Shown here: piece by piece, positions 45,406-53,538 of the stretch
Position numbering within the stretch: the stretch's first letter is position 1
Layout: every line of letters begins with the position of its first letter
From: Paracoccaceae bacterium
GTDB lineage: Bacteria; Pseudomonadota; Alphaproteobacteria; Rhodobacterales; Rhodobacteraceae
Direction: 5' to 3'
Length of the DNA stretch: 64,000 nucleotides
Assembly (NCBI GenBank): GCA_007692585.1
Contig: REBU01000061.1
Location: 1-64,000, forward strand
Notes under the pieces: model-generated
Database searches by the model: none
What the model was told of the DNA's origin: nothing
The model's input: the letters and a program-made list of their open reading frames with translations, nothing else
Program-made: the position numbers and the translations under genes

Positions 45406-46651
45406 TGGACCACCTCCTCCCGCTGAACTCGCCATGCGGGATGCTGACCGGCTTGTCGATATGGCGCTTATGCGCGCCCAGTTTGCCATGCGCGACGAGC
45501 GCGCCCAGCACATCGACGATAACGCGCGTGCCCATCAGCGCCGTGATGTCGGAGGTGTCATAGGGGGGCGACACTTCGACCAGTTCCATCCCGCAGATAC
45601 CTTCCGCGGCGACACCCGCAACCAGCGCCAAGGCTTCACGCGGCAGGAACCCGCCCGGTTCGGGCCAGCCCGTGCCGGGAACAAAGCCGCAGTCGATGCT
45701 GTCGATATCGAAGGACAGGTAGACCATGTCGACCCCGTCCCATGCCAATTCCAGCGCCATCTCGATGGTCTTGGCGATGCCCATCTTTTCCATGTCGGAC
45801 ATGGTGATGATATTTGTCTGCCGCTCGCGCGCGACCTTCACCGCCTCGCGCGGGACCTGCCAGCCGCCGATGCCGATCTGGACAAGGTTTTTGGCGGGCA
45901 CATTGGGCAGGTTCGTGGAATGAAACCAGGGCGTCGTGTGCATGCGTTCGTCCAGATCCTTTTCCTGAATGTCGGCATGGCGGTCGAAATGGATGATCCC
46001 GATCTTCTTCGAGGTGCATTCGGCAATGCCGCGCACGCAGGGAAAGCCAATGGAGTGATCGCCCCCGATCATGATGGGCAGTGAGCCCGAAGAAAAGACA
46101 TGACTGACCGCGCGGCTGATCTGGTCGAAGCTCTTTTCCAGATTGGCCGGGATGGTGAACACGTCGCCCGCATCGCACAGCGTCATCTGTTCGCGCAGAT
46201 CGACGCCGATTTCATAGTTGTAGGGCGTATAGAGCGCTGAGATCTTGCGCACACCCTGCGGCCCGAAGCGCGTGCCGGGGCGGTAGGTCGTGCCGCCATC
46301 AAAGGGGATGCCCAGAACCGTGGCGTCATAATGCTGCACGTCCAGCACATCCTCGGCATAAGGCGCTTTCAGAAACGTGTTGATGCCTGCGAAATGGGGC
46401 AGTTCGCCCCGCGCGAAAGTGGGGATCGAGCGGTCTTCGATGCTGTCCGCGCCGGTCAGGCCCATGCGCAGGGCCCAGCGGCGCTCCTCTTGCCAGCGCC
46501 CTTCGGGGATGTCGGCTTCCAGTTGCATCGCCTTCCAGCCCAACAGTTTGGTCAGGTCCGGGTGATGGTGGCGCATCTCGCGCGCGGTGTGCGCAGCGCG
46601 GGCCGCGCGCGGGCCGTGCGGACGGCTACGCGTGGGCGTCAATGGGGTCAT
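45395..46651 (-). CDS. gdmH: agmatinase-family enzyme, probable Ni-dependent guanidine hydrolase
   Basis: A 418-residue ureohydrolase with a ~100-residue N-terminal extension, longer than agmatinases (about 300). Metal ligands are His199 (GGDHS), Asp223/His225/Asp227 (FDRHAD) and Asp315/Asp317 (FDIDSID). FVPGTGWPEPGG contains a tryptophan (Trp329) that I associate with guanidine hydrolases; MHTTPWFHSTN and VEVSPPYD also fit that group as I remember it. Expected reaction: guanidine + H2O to urea + ammonia. It is the fourth gene of an operon headed by a guanidine-I riboswitch and an ABC importer. Agmatinase or guanidinobutyrase are the alternatives. Confidence 0.75.
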   Translation of the reverse strand: MTPLTPTRSRPHGPRAARAAHTAREMRHHHPDLTKLLGWKAMQLEADIPEGRWQEERRWALRMGLTGADSIEDRSIPTFARGELPHFAGINTFLKAPYAEDVLDVQHYDATVLGIPFDGGTTYRPGTRFGPQGVRKISALYTPYNYEIGVDLREQMTLCDAGDVFTIPANLEKSFDQISRAVSHVFSSGSLPIMIGGDHSIGFPCVRGIAECTSKKIGIIHFDRHADIQEKDLDERMHTTPWFHSTNLPNVPAKNLVQIGIGGWQVPREAVKVARERQTNIITMSDMEKMGIAKTIEMALELAWDGVDMVYLSFDIDSIDCGFVPGTGWPEPGGFLPREALALVAGVAAEGICGMELVEVSPPYDTSDITALMGTRVIVDVLGALVAHGKLGAHKRHIDKPVSIPHGEFSGRRWSNAT

Positions 46652-47399
46652 GTTTTTCCTCCCTCAGATGGTGGTAGGGGATGCCGCGGTTTATGGCATC
46701 GAAATCATAGGTGATCGTTGCGCCATAGGCATTGGGATCATGCGGATCCCAGCGGGGCTTGTCGAAAACCAGCACACGGTCACCCAGTTTGAAACCTTCG
46801 GCCAGATCATGGGTGACCATGAAGACCGTCATTGGGGCTTCTGCGCGCAATTCGGTCAGGAAATCGTGCATCTGCGTGCGGGTTCCGGGATCGAGCGCGC
46901 CAAAGGGTTCATCGAGCAACAGGATGCGCGGACGCGCGGTCAGCGCCTGACCGATGGCAAGCCGCTGCTGCATGCCGCCCGAGAGCGCCGCCGGGTAGTG
47001 CCCGGCCACATGATCCAGCCCGATCCGCGCCAACAGGTCATCGGCGCGACGGCAGGCGGCGCGCCGGCGCGCGCCCCAGAGCCAGCCTGTCCGCGTCCCG
47101 AAACTCTCGGCGGCGATGATATTGTCGCGCACGCTCAGATGCGGGAAGACGGAGTAGCGCTGGAAGACGACACCGCGTGCACGGTTCGGCTCGACGGCTG
47201 GTGGCGCACCGGCGACCGAGATTGTACCGCGCGTGGGTTGTTCCTCGGCCAGCAGCAGGCGCAGGAAGGTGGATTTTCCGCAGCCTGATGCCCCGACAAT
47301 GGATATGAACTCGCCCTCTGCAACGGACAGGTTCACCCGTTCCAGAATCGCACGCCCGCCATAGGATTGCCAGAGATCGCGCACCTCGACGAAGCTCAT
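46626..47399 (-). CDS. ABC transporter ATPase of the guanidine-associated importer
   Basis: A 257-residue ATPase of the nitrate/taurine (SsuB/TauB) type. It has Walker A GASGCGKST, signature LSGGMQQRLAIGQAL, Walker B ILLLDEPFGALD and H-loop VTHD. I choose the ATG at 47399 (MSFVEVRDLWQSYGG), which overlaps the permease stop as ATGA; the long upstream extension of the frame is permease sequence. Its 3' end overlaps the hydrolase start by 26 bases. Confidence 0.9.
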   Translation of the reverse strand: MSFVEVRDLWQSYGGRAILERVNLSVAEGEFISIVGASGCGKSTFLRLLLAEEQPTRGTISVAGAPPAVEPNRARGVVFQRYSVFPHLSVRDNIIAAESFGTRTGWLWGARRRAACRRADDLLARIGLDHVAGHYPAALSGGMQQRLAIGQALTARPRILLLDEPFGALDPGTRTQMHDFLTELRAEAPMTVFMVTHDLAEGFKLGDRVLVFDKPRWDPHDPNAYGATITYDFDAINRGIPYHHLREEKHDPIDAHA

Positions 47400-48208
47400 A
47401 AACCTGTCTCCGCCCAGCGAAAGGCGCGCCGCGACAAGACCCGCAGCAGCCAGTCGAGCAGGAACGCGAGGCATGTGATCCAGAGCACATAGGTCAGGAT
47501 AATGTCCATCGCCAGAAACCGGCGCACCAGAAAGATGCGGTAGCCCAGCCCAGCTTCCGACGCCACGGCTTCGGCCGCGATGAGGAAAAGCCAAGCAGTC
47601 CCCAGGGACAATCTGACGTTGGAAATCAGCCGCGGCAAGATTTGCGGCAGGACCACGCGCAAGGCAATCACAAGCGAGGATGCACCCAGAGTCTGCGCCT
47701 TGATGATCTGCTCGCGGGGGATTTCGATAACCCGCTGGGCCATGTCGCGCGTCATGACCGGAGCCGTGCCAATGACGATCAGCACGATCTTGGACATCTC
47801 CCCCAGACCGAAGATGATGAACAGGATCGGCAACAGGGCGAGTGGCGGAATCATCGAGAGCACAGCGACGAAATCCGACAGGCTGCGGCGGATGTAGGGC
47901 AGCAGGCCGATCAGTATCCCCAGAACAAGCGACAGGGCTGCGGCAATGGCCACACCCGACAGCAGCCGGAACAGGCTCGCGCCCGTGTCGTGCCAGAGCA
48001 GGATGCGCCCGCTGCGGCGTTCGGCTTCGGTGAACAGTCGGATGGCGGTGTCAAGGATCGTCGCAGGTGCTGGCAGAAGCCTGTCCTGCGGATTGACGGC
48101 CAGTCGCATTTCCGAACCGATGGCATAGGCGACGGCCACCACCACGAAGGGCAGCGCCGCCAGAACCAGCGCCGCCGGGCGGCCGGGCTTGCGGTTGATC
48201 AGGCGCAT
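47396..48208 (-). CDS. ABC transporter permease of the guanidine-associated importer
   Basis: A 270-residue permease of the SsuC/TauC type, with about six hydrophobic helices and the EAA-loop region DMAQRVIEIPREQIIKAQTLGAS. It matches the permeases often found next to urea carboxylase/guanidine genes. Overlap with the ATPase gene and a 27-base gap to the binding-protein gene show one operon. Confidence 0.88.
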   Translation of the reverse strand: MRLINRKPGRPAALVLAALPFVVVAVAYAIGSEMRLAVNPQDRLLPAPATILDTAIRLFTEAERRSGRILLWHDTGASLFRLLSGVAIAAALSLVLGILIGLLPYIRRSLSDFVAVLSMIPPLALLPILFIIFGLGEMSKIVLIVIGTAPVMTRDMAQRVIEIPREQIIKAQTLGASSLVIALRVVLPQILPRLISNVRLSLGTAWLFLIAAEAVASEAGLGYRIFLVRRFLAMDIILTYVLWITCLAFLLDWLLRVLSRRAFRWAETGL

Positions 48209-48235
48209 GATGCTCTGCCCCGCACCTTACTGTCG

Positions 48236-49306
48236 CTATAACTCTCCATCCGCAGCCATCTGCATGAATGTCGCATTGAAGCGCAGACGGATATTGGCGG
48301 GGTCGCCGGTGACCGTGCCATCGGGATATTCGATCCCGATGAAATCGGCGCTAGGGGCCGCAACGCCCAGAATATCCTTTTCGAACAGGAATTCCGCGAC
48401 ATTGGTCATGGTCACGGGCAGATCCGGCGACAATGCCTGTGCCACGGCATCCGACGGATCATAGAACATGGCTGTCGCATCCAACTGCGCCTTGTAGCCC
48501 GCCAGATCCGTCCCTGACGCTTCCGCCAGTGCGCTCAGCACATCTTCATCCCCCGCCGCCATCATGGCCATGACGTCATACCAGGCACCGACCAGGGCGC
48601 GCCCGAAATCCGGGTTGGCGTCCAGCACTTCAGTATTGACGACCATCAGGTCGAGGATTTCGCCAGGGATCTGCGCGCTGTCGAAGACGATATTTGCTTC
48701 CGGGTAGGTGGCTGTGATTTCCGAGACCAACGGGTTCCAAGTTACCACGGCCTCGACCTCCGCGGTCGAAAAAGCCGCGATCATGTCTGCATCCGAGGTG
48801 TTGATGACGCGGGCGAGATCCATTTCGGTCAGGCCCACAGTGTCCAGCCCCCGCGCCAGCAGATAATGCGACACGGACAGCTCGACCAGATTGACCGGCT
48901 TGCCCGCCAGATCGGCGATCGTACCGTCGCCTTTCACGATCACCGCGTCATTGCCATTGGAATAATCCCCGATAATCAGCGCCGTGGTATCGACACCGCT
49001 GCCTGCCGGGATCGATAGCGTGTCCATATTTGTGGCCGAGACACCGTCAAACGCGCCTGCGGTATACTGGTTGATCGACTCAATGTAGTCGTTGAACTGC
49101 ACGATTTCGACGGTGATGCCGTACTTCTCGGCCCATTCGTCCATGATCCCGCTGTCGGACAGATAGCCCCAAGGCATCCAGCCGACATAGATCGACCAGG
49201 CGATCCGGAAATCGGTCTTTTCCTGCGCTGTGGCAGGCGTGGCGATCAAAGATGCGGCAGCAATAGCGGCACCCATCACGGCAGAGGTAAGCTTCAATCC
49301 AGTCAT
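48236..49306 (-). CDS. periplasmic binding protein, urea-carboxylase-associated ABC type
   Basis: A 356-residue NMT1/SsuA-like binding protein with signal peptide MTGLKLTSAVMGAAIAAASL cleaved near TPATAQ. The mature start TDFRIAWSIYVGWMPWGYL matches the family of putative urea transport binding proteins found near urea carboxylase. These proteins occur widely with guanidine-I riboswitches, so guanidine or a derivative is the likely ligand. I choose the ATG at 49306 over the adjacent GTG; GAGAGGG precedes it. It is the first gene behind the riboswitch. Confidence 0.88.
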   Translation of the reverse strand: MTGLKLTSAVMGAAIAAASLIATPATAQEKTDFRIAWSIYVGWMPWGYLSDSGIMDEWAEKYGITVEIVQFNDYIESINQYTAGAFDGVSATNMDTLSIPAGSGVDTTALIIGDYSNGNDAVIVKGDGTIADLAGKPVNLVELSVSHYLLARGLDTVGLTEMDLARVINTSDADMIAAFSTAEVEAVVTWNPLVSEITATYPEANIVFDSAQIPGEILDLMVVNTEVLDANPDFGRALVGAWYDVMAMMAAGDEDVLSALAEASGTDLAGYKAQLDATAMFYDPSDAVAQALSPDLPVTMTNVAEFLFEKDILGVAAPSADFIGIEYPDGTVTGDPANIRLRFNATFMQMAADGEL

Positions 49307-49395
49307 CACGACCCTCTCGGCTTGGTCCCGCCTGACACCAGAGTCTGATCATGCCCGCTGGCGGAACTGGGGAAGGCGCGGGTCAAACCAGCGCA

Positions 49396-49494
49396 GTAAC
49401 CTCCCGGGATTTTGTCCCTCCGTGTGCCCAGCCGGAATTTGCCGGTGGGTGCTGCTTCTTGGACCAGACCCAGACTTGGCGGAACCCTAAGCAA
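49396..49494 (-). promoter_or_regulatory. guanidine-I (ykkC class) riboswitch
   Basis: The minus strand carries the conserved blocks of the ykkC-I aptamer in order: TTAGGGTTCCG (about 49481-49491), CTGGTCCAAGA (about 49458-49468), then ACACGGAGGGACAAAAT and CCCGGGAGG (about 49399-49424). Only minor changes from the consensus ACGGCGGGAYAAAAGCCCGGGAG are seen. It lies 90 bases upstream of the binding-protein gene. A downstream CCCGC/GCGGG pairing may be part of the expression platform. It is expected to turn the operon on when guanidine binds. Confidence 0.9.
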
Positions 49495-49733
49495 CCTGCG
49501 TTTCAAGTTGGGAACGAAATTTCTCCGCAATCAATGGTGAAATCTCCGCGATCCGAAAGACGCTCTGGATCACCCATGAATTGCCCGAAAATCTGCAGGT
49601 GCGATGAAATATTCAGCGCTCTGGCGGTAATGATGCCAGTTGTTGCTGATGTGACAGCAGGTCGCTTTATCCAAGTTCCGAGATTGCTGGGCTGCAGTCG
49701 GGGTTTGGCTTTTCGCTAAGTGTCACAGCCCGG

Positions 49734-50294
49734 ATGTTTGCCGCAATGCGCGCTCTGGTCGAGACGCATGGCCCAGACGTGTTTTCCGTGGCCCAGGCCG
49801 CACGCCGCGCAGGCGTTACTTCGGCGGCACCCTACGAGCATTTCAAGGATCGGCAGGAAATCCCGTGCGGTGTGGTGAGCGAAGCCATGGACCACCTGCA
49901 AACGGCAAAAAAATCGGCCGCCGCCGCCCATCCCACGGGATCGCTGGAGGCTGTAGCCGCGATAGGCTTGGCCTATGTCGATTTTGCGAGAGTGGGATCT
50001 GGCGTGTTTCGGCTGGTCTTTGGTCTGACCGAAGGGCATGAAAATGCCCCTGACCGGCAGCAAAAGGGCGCAAGCTGTCTCGGGGTGGTGGTGCAAGCTG
50101 TAGGCGACCGTCTGGGGCGGCCTCTCGAAGATCCTGACGTTCAGCGCCGCGCCTATATGCTGTGGTCATTTGTGCATGGTCATTCGTTTCTGCACATCGA
50201 CATGAAAACCAATGTCACCACCGCCGAAATCGACGACTGGCTGTATCTGACAGAAATCAGCGGCGCGGTGCTCGGCTTGGCGGCCCCGACATGA
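49734..50294 (+). CDS. TetR/AcrR-family regulator
   Basis: A 186-residue protein with an N-terminal TetR helix-turn-helix (FSVAQAARRAGVTSAAPYEHF, residues ~17-37) and a helical ligand-binding domain. The stretch before the HTH is shorter than usual, so the true start may lie upstream, although no better start codon is visible. It is divergent from the guanidine operon by about 240 bases, and whether it regulates that operon is unknown. The decayed membrane-protein gene downstream may once have been its target. Confidence 0.75.
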   Translation: MFAAMRALVETHGPDVFSVAQAARRAGVTSAAPYEHFKDRQEIPCGVVSEAMDHLQTAKKSAAAAHPTGSLEAVAAIGLAYVDFARVGSGVFRLVFGLTEGHENAPDRQQKGASCLGVVVQAVGDRLGRPLEDPDVQRRAYMLWSFVHGHSFLHIDMKTNVTTAEIDDWLYLTEISGAVLGLAAPT

Positions 50295-50358
50295 CATCGG
50301 GCTTTTACCGCTGGCACTCATTGGCCGTTGCGATGGCCCTTATAAGGGCGCGCGCCGC

Positions 50359-50688
50359 GTGACGAAAATCCGACCCGGGCAATCGCCGTCGCGATGGTGT
50401 GTCGTGCAGTGGATTTTCGCAGCAATCTCTTTTGCGAAGGTCTTGGCGTTTGTGCTCACGATTTTGCTGTGGGCAGTTGACGCCAGAGCGATCGAAGGTG
50501 GCTCTGTCTGGGCAAAACCTCTGAAATTCGAGCTTTCACTGGCGATCCATGCTATCACGCTGCGAACAGCGTTCATGGGCCGCAATTTCAAGTTTGGATT
50601 TAAGGCTCTCTGGACTTTCTGGGCATTGACAGAGTTAAGCATTGCCCTTTCTGGACGACCGGCGCTATTTCTGCGGCTGTGGGCCTGA
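50359..50688 (+). pseudogene. fragment of a conserved membrane protein
   Basis: A 109-codon frame with a transmembrane segment (FAKVLAFVLTILLWAVD) followed by SVWAKPLKFELSLAIHAITL. The latter resembles the conserved VWxKPxKFxxSLAxxxxTL region of a family of multi-pass membrane proteins of roughly 250-300 residues. The frame ends early and the rest of the family is not found downstream. I read it as a truncated remnant after the TetR gene. Confidence 0.4.
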
Positions 50689-50863
50689 TCCCAAACTTCG
50701 ATCCTGCCCAGTGCGCCCAGACTTTGACCGATCAGGGGTGTGTCTGTCCTGTCAGGCATAGGCAGCGCAAAAGTTTTGGGCTTGAACCGGAAGATTTCGG
50801 GCGGCGACCCTGCGCCAAGCCGAAGTATCGTACACGGGACAGGCCAATGTCGTCACCCGAAAA

Positions 50864-50890
50864 CGGCACCTGCCATTTGCGCAGGTGCCG
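50864..50890 (-). terminator. rho-independent terminator of the outer-membrane barrel gene
   Basis: Stem CGGCACCTG / CAGGTGCCG (9 bp) with a 9-base loop, followed on the minus strand by TTTT, 27 bases after the stop codon at 50917. Confidence 0.75.
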
Positions 50891-50916
50891 CGTATCGCGT
50901 TTCGCCGCGGGGCAGA

Positions 50917-51930
50917 TCAGCGGGCGAGGCCGTTGGGGCTGCCAAGATTGCGGATATAGGACAGCGAGCTGGTTGATCCGCGGAATTCCTCGAACGGGCT
51001 CTGATAAGCCGCATTGGCGGACCCGCTTTCACGTCCGAAGGGCACGGCCACAGCCAGCTCGAGGCGCCGCGTTGAGCTTCGGTTCGAGGCAGTGCTGCGC
51101 GAGGCCGCGATGCTCAGGTCAATCGGCTGGTCGCCCGCATCCAGACGCGCGCCAAGGCCGAATTGCGCCGTGGTGCGGGTGCGGATATCTGTGCCCCGGA
51201 TCACCCCGAGATCGGCATGCAGCGTCACCGGCAGGCCGGTTGCTGCGTCGAGCGTGTAGCTCATGCCGATATTGCCATCATTAATGCGCTCGCGCCCATC
51301 CTCATCGCGCAACCGAGCATGACGCAGGAACCCGGACACGCCGAACTCCTCGGTCAGCTGTTGTGTCGCGCCCAGACCCGTGATGAAGACCCGCTCATCG
51401 TCAAGACGGGCGTAAGAGGTCGTCCCGACGATGCTGGTGATCTCCTGCGCGGCATATTCGCCGACAGAGGACAGCTCCCAGCCTGTGTCACGCTGGCGGA
51501 ATCGGTTCGCGTCCCAAATGGCAACGCGACCGGCCCGCAAGGTGTAGCTGAGCCCGAAATCCTCGTAAGTGCCCAGCACCCCGAAGCTCACATTGTAGCT
51601 GGTGGCGTCTTCGCTGTCGCGCTGACCCAGACCTTCAAAATAGCCGCCCAGCCGGAATTCATTCGTGATGGCGTAGGTGGTGGCGCTGCGCCCATAAAAT
51701 ATGCCGTTTCCGGTGCCGTTGAAGTTGTAAACATCCAGCGCACCTTCGACGCGCCACGCATCGTAATCATACCGCGCGCCGAGTTCCACGCGCGGCGCGT
51801 AGATCGTCTCACTGCCGCTTTTCAACTGCGTTGTGCTCAGGCGCACGCTGCCGGTAGGATTGTCAAAATTCTGCGCACCCGCAACCGAGGCGACGCTGCT
51901 CATCAGAAGCCCCAATACCAATTTTTTCAT
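50917..51930 (-). CDS. outer-membrane beta-barrel protein (porin-like)
   Basis: A 337-residue secreted protein. The signal peptide MKKLVLGLLMSSVASVAGA is cleaved before QNFDNPTG, and the remainder consists of alternating amphipathic strands (VELGARYDYDAWRVEGALDVY, LGGYFEGLGQ, VTLHADLGVIRGT) typical of an outer-membrane barrel. The C-terminus does not end in the usual aromatic residue, so the exact family is unclear. The ATG at 51930 gives a perfect signal peptide; the longer frame does not. It has its own terminator and stands divergent from DUF3422. Confidence 0.7.
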   Translation of the reverse strand: MKKLVLGLLMSSVASVAGAQNFDNPTGSVRLSTTQLKSGSETIYAPRVELGARYDYDAWRVEGALDVYNFNGTGNGIFYGRSATTYAITNEFRLGGYFEGLGQRDSEDATSYNVSFGVLGTYEDFGLSYTLRAGRVAIWDANRFRQRDTGWELSSVGEYAAQEITSIVGTTSYARLDDERVFITGLGATQQLTEEFGVSGFLRHARLRDEDGRERINDGNIGMSYTLDAATGLPVTLHADLGVIRGTDIRTRTTAQFGLGARLDAGDQPIDLSIAASRSTASNRSSTRRLELAVAVPFGRESGSANAAYQSPFEEFRGSTSSLSYIRNLGSPNGLAR

Positions 51931-52229
51931 GGCTTTTTTCCTTTTGGTTAACCTGCAGGCTCGACACTGCGGTGGATAACCATAGCAAGAGGCACGAGTC
52001 GGGGAGTAGTCGGGATGTGAAGAAAAGGCGCAGATGTGGCTTCGTAGCATCAGCACTGCGGTGCGCGAAAGCTGCGGATCCCGGCTCGACTGCGCGAGAA
52101 GCGCTTTGTTTTTCATCGTTTCTGTTGCACAAATGCACGTGTTGCGGTCGGTACCGCTTCGCCCCTTTCTTTTGCTGCGTTGCAGAATAATATTGTTGCA
52201 TATCTGAACCGTCACAAGGCTTTGCCCGG
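51931..52229. other. intergenic region between divergent barrel and DUF3422 genes
   Basis: About 300 bases, less GC-rich than its surroundings, expected to hold both promoters. No gene or clear repeat is seen. Confidence 0.4.
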
Positions 52230-53516
52230 ATGCCCCCGATACAGGATTATCCCAGTCGCTATGCGTTGGTGAATGAATTGCATGCGCGCCCAGCGCCGAA
52301 GATCACCGTTCCGGGGGTGGCTGTCTTCGTGGCGCTGAAGCCCGAGCGTGATGCCGCCAAGCGCGACCGCAATCGCGACCGCGCGCATCTTCTGTCACTG
52401 CTAGACCGGCATGGGGCAGGCCACCCGGCCCCGGGCGCGACGCATCATTCTGCTGATCTGGGACGACATCATGTGAAATGGGAAAGTCACACCGAATTCG
52501 TGACTTACACCGCGTTCGAGCAGGGGCATGCAACGCGTGCGTTTGATCCGGCGACGTTCGATGTCTTTCCCGAAGCGTGGCTGAACGAGTCGCAGGGCAA
52601 GCGGCTGACTTCGATCCTGTTTCAGATCGAAGAGATGCACGATGACCCAAAGGTGATGGTTGAAAAGCTGCTGGACTGGTTTGTGCCCGAAAGCCTTGCG
52701 GCGTCTTATGTGATTGATCAGTCGGCGATCATTGCCAGCGACTTTCGCATTGACCGCGCAGGGCATGTGCGTATGGCGGTGTTTGTCAAGCGTGGCACTG
52801 GCGGGCGTCGTGTCGGGCGGATTATTCAGCGGCTTTGCGAGATCGAGACCTACAAGACGATTTCCATGCTCGGGCTGATGCGCTCGCGTGATCTGTCCCC
52901 GAAGATGGCAGAGCTCGATGACCAGCTCTCAAAGATGACCCGCGCGATGAAGCAGCCCGAGTCGCAATCGGCGGAAACGCTGGACGCGCTGCTGAGCATT
53001 TCGTCGGAGCTGGAAAACATGATGGTCGAGACGTCGTTTCGGTTCGGCGCGACAGGGGCCTATGAAGCGCTGGTGCATCAGCGCATCGATGTTTTGCGCG
53101 AGGAACGCTTCAACGGACGCCAGACCCTGCACGAATTCATGACGCGGCGGTATGATCCGGCGATGCGGACTGTGAAATCGGCCGAAGCGCGACTGACCAA
53201 GATGGCCGAACGCGCCATGCGTGCGGGACAGTTGCTGGGCACGCGGGTCGATGTCGAACGCTCGGCGCAGAACCAGGCGCTTTTGGCCAGCATGGACAAG
53301 CGCGCCGATATGCAGTTGCGCTTGCAGAACACGGTCGAGGGATTGTCGGTGGTCGCGATCAGCTACTATGCGGTCAATCTGGTCGCTTACGTGGCAATGC
53401 CTGTGCTGATGGAGCCCTTGGGCATTTCCAGGGGCGTCGGCATGGCTATCCTTGCGCCGCTGGTGGTGATGGGCGTCTGGGGCATGGTGCGTCGGATCCG
53501 CCACCATTTCGAGTAG
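52230..53516 (+). CDS. DUF3422 family membrane protein
   Basis: A 428-residue protein of the DUF3422 family. The N-terminal part begins YPSRYALVNELHARPAP, the family hallmark, and includes HVKWESHTEFVTYT. A long helical segment with coiled-coil character (residues ~215-360) follows, and two C-terminal transmembrane helices (VVAISYYAVNLVAYVAMPVL and AILAPLVVMGVWGMV). The function is not established. It is complete and convergent with the ABC exporter gene downstream. Confidence 0.88.
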   Translation: MPPIQDYPSRYALVNELHARPAPKITVPGVAVFVALKPERDAAKRDRNRDRAHLLSLLDRHGAGHPAPGATHHSADLGRHHVKWESHTEFVTYTAFEQGHATRAFDPATFDVFPEAWLNESQGKRLTSILFQIEEMHDDPKVMVEKLLDWFVPESLAASYVIDQSAIIASDFRIDRAGHVRMAVFVKRGTGGRRVGRIIQRLCEIETYKTISMLGLMRSRDLSPKMAELDDQLSKMTRAMKQPESQSAETLDALLSISSELENMMVETSFRFGATGAYEALVHQRIDVLREERFNGRQTLHEFMTRRYDPAMRTVKSAEARLTKMAERAMRAGQLLGTRVDVERSAQNQALLASMDKRADMQLRLQNTVEGLSVVAISYYAVNLVAYVAMPVLMEPLGISRGVGMAILAPLVVMGVWGMVRRIRHHFE

Positions 53517-53538
53517 CCCCAAAGCCGCGAGCCAGAGC

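Noticed and set aside
45395-46651. Plain agmatinase annotation
   Set aside because: The N-terminal extension, GTGWPEPGG segment, guanidine-I riboswitch and importer context fit a guanidine hydrolase better, and no agmatine or polyamine genes are nearby. It remains the fallback if assays disagree.
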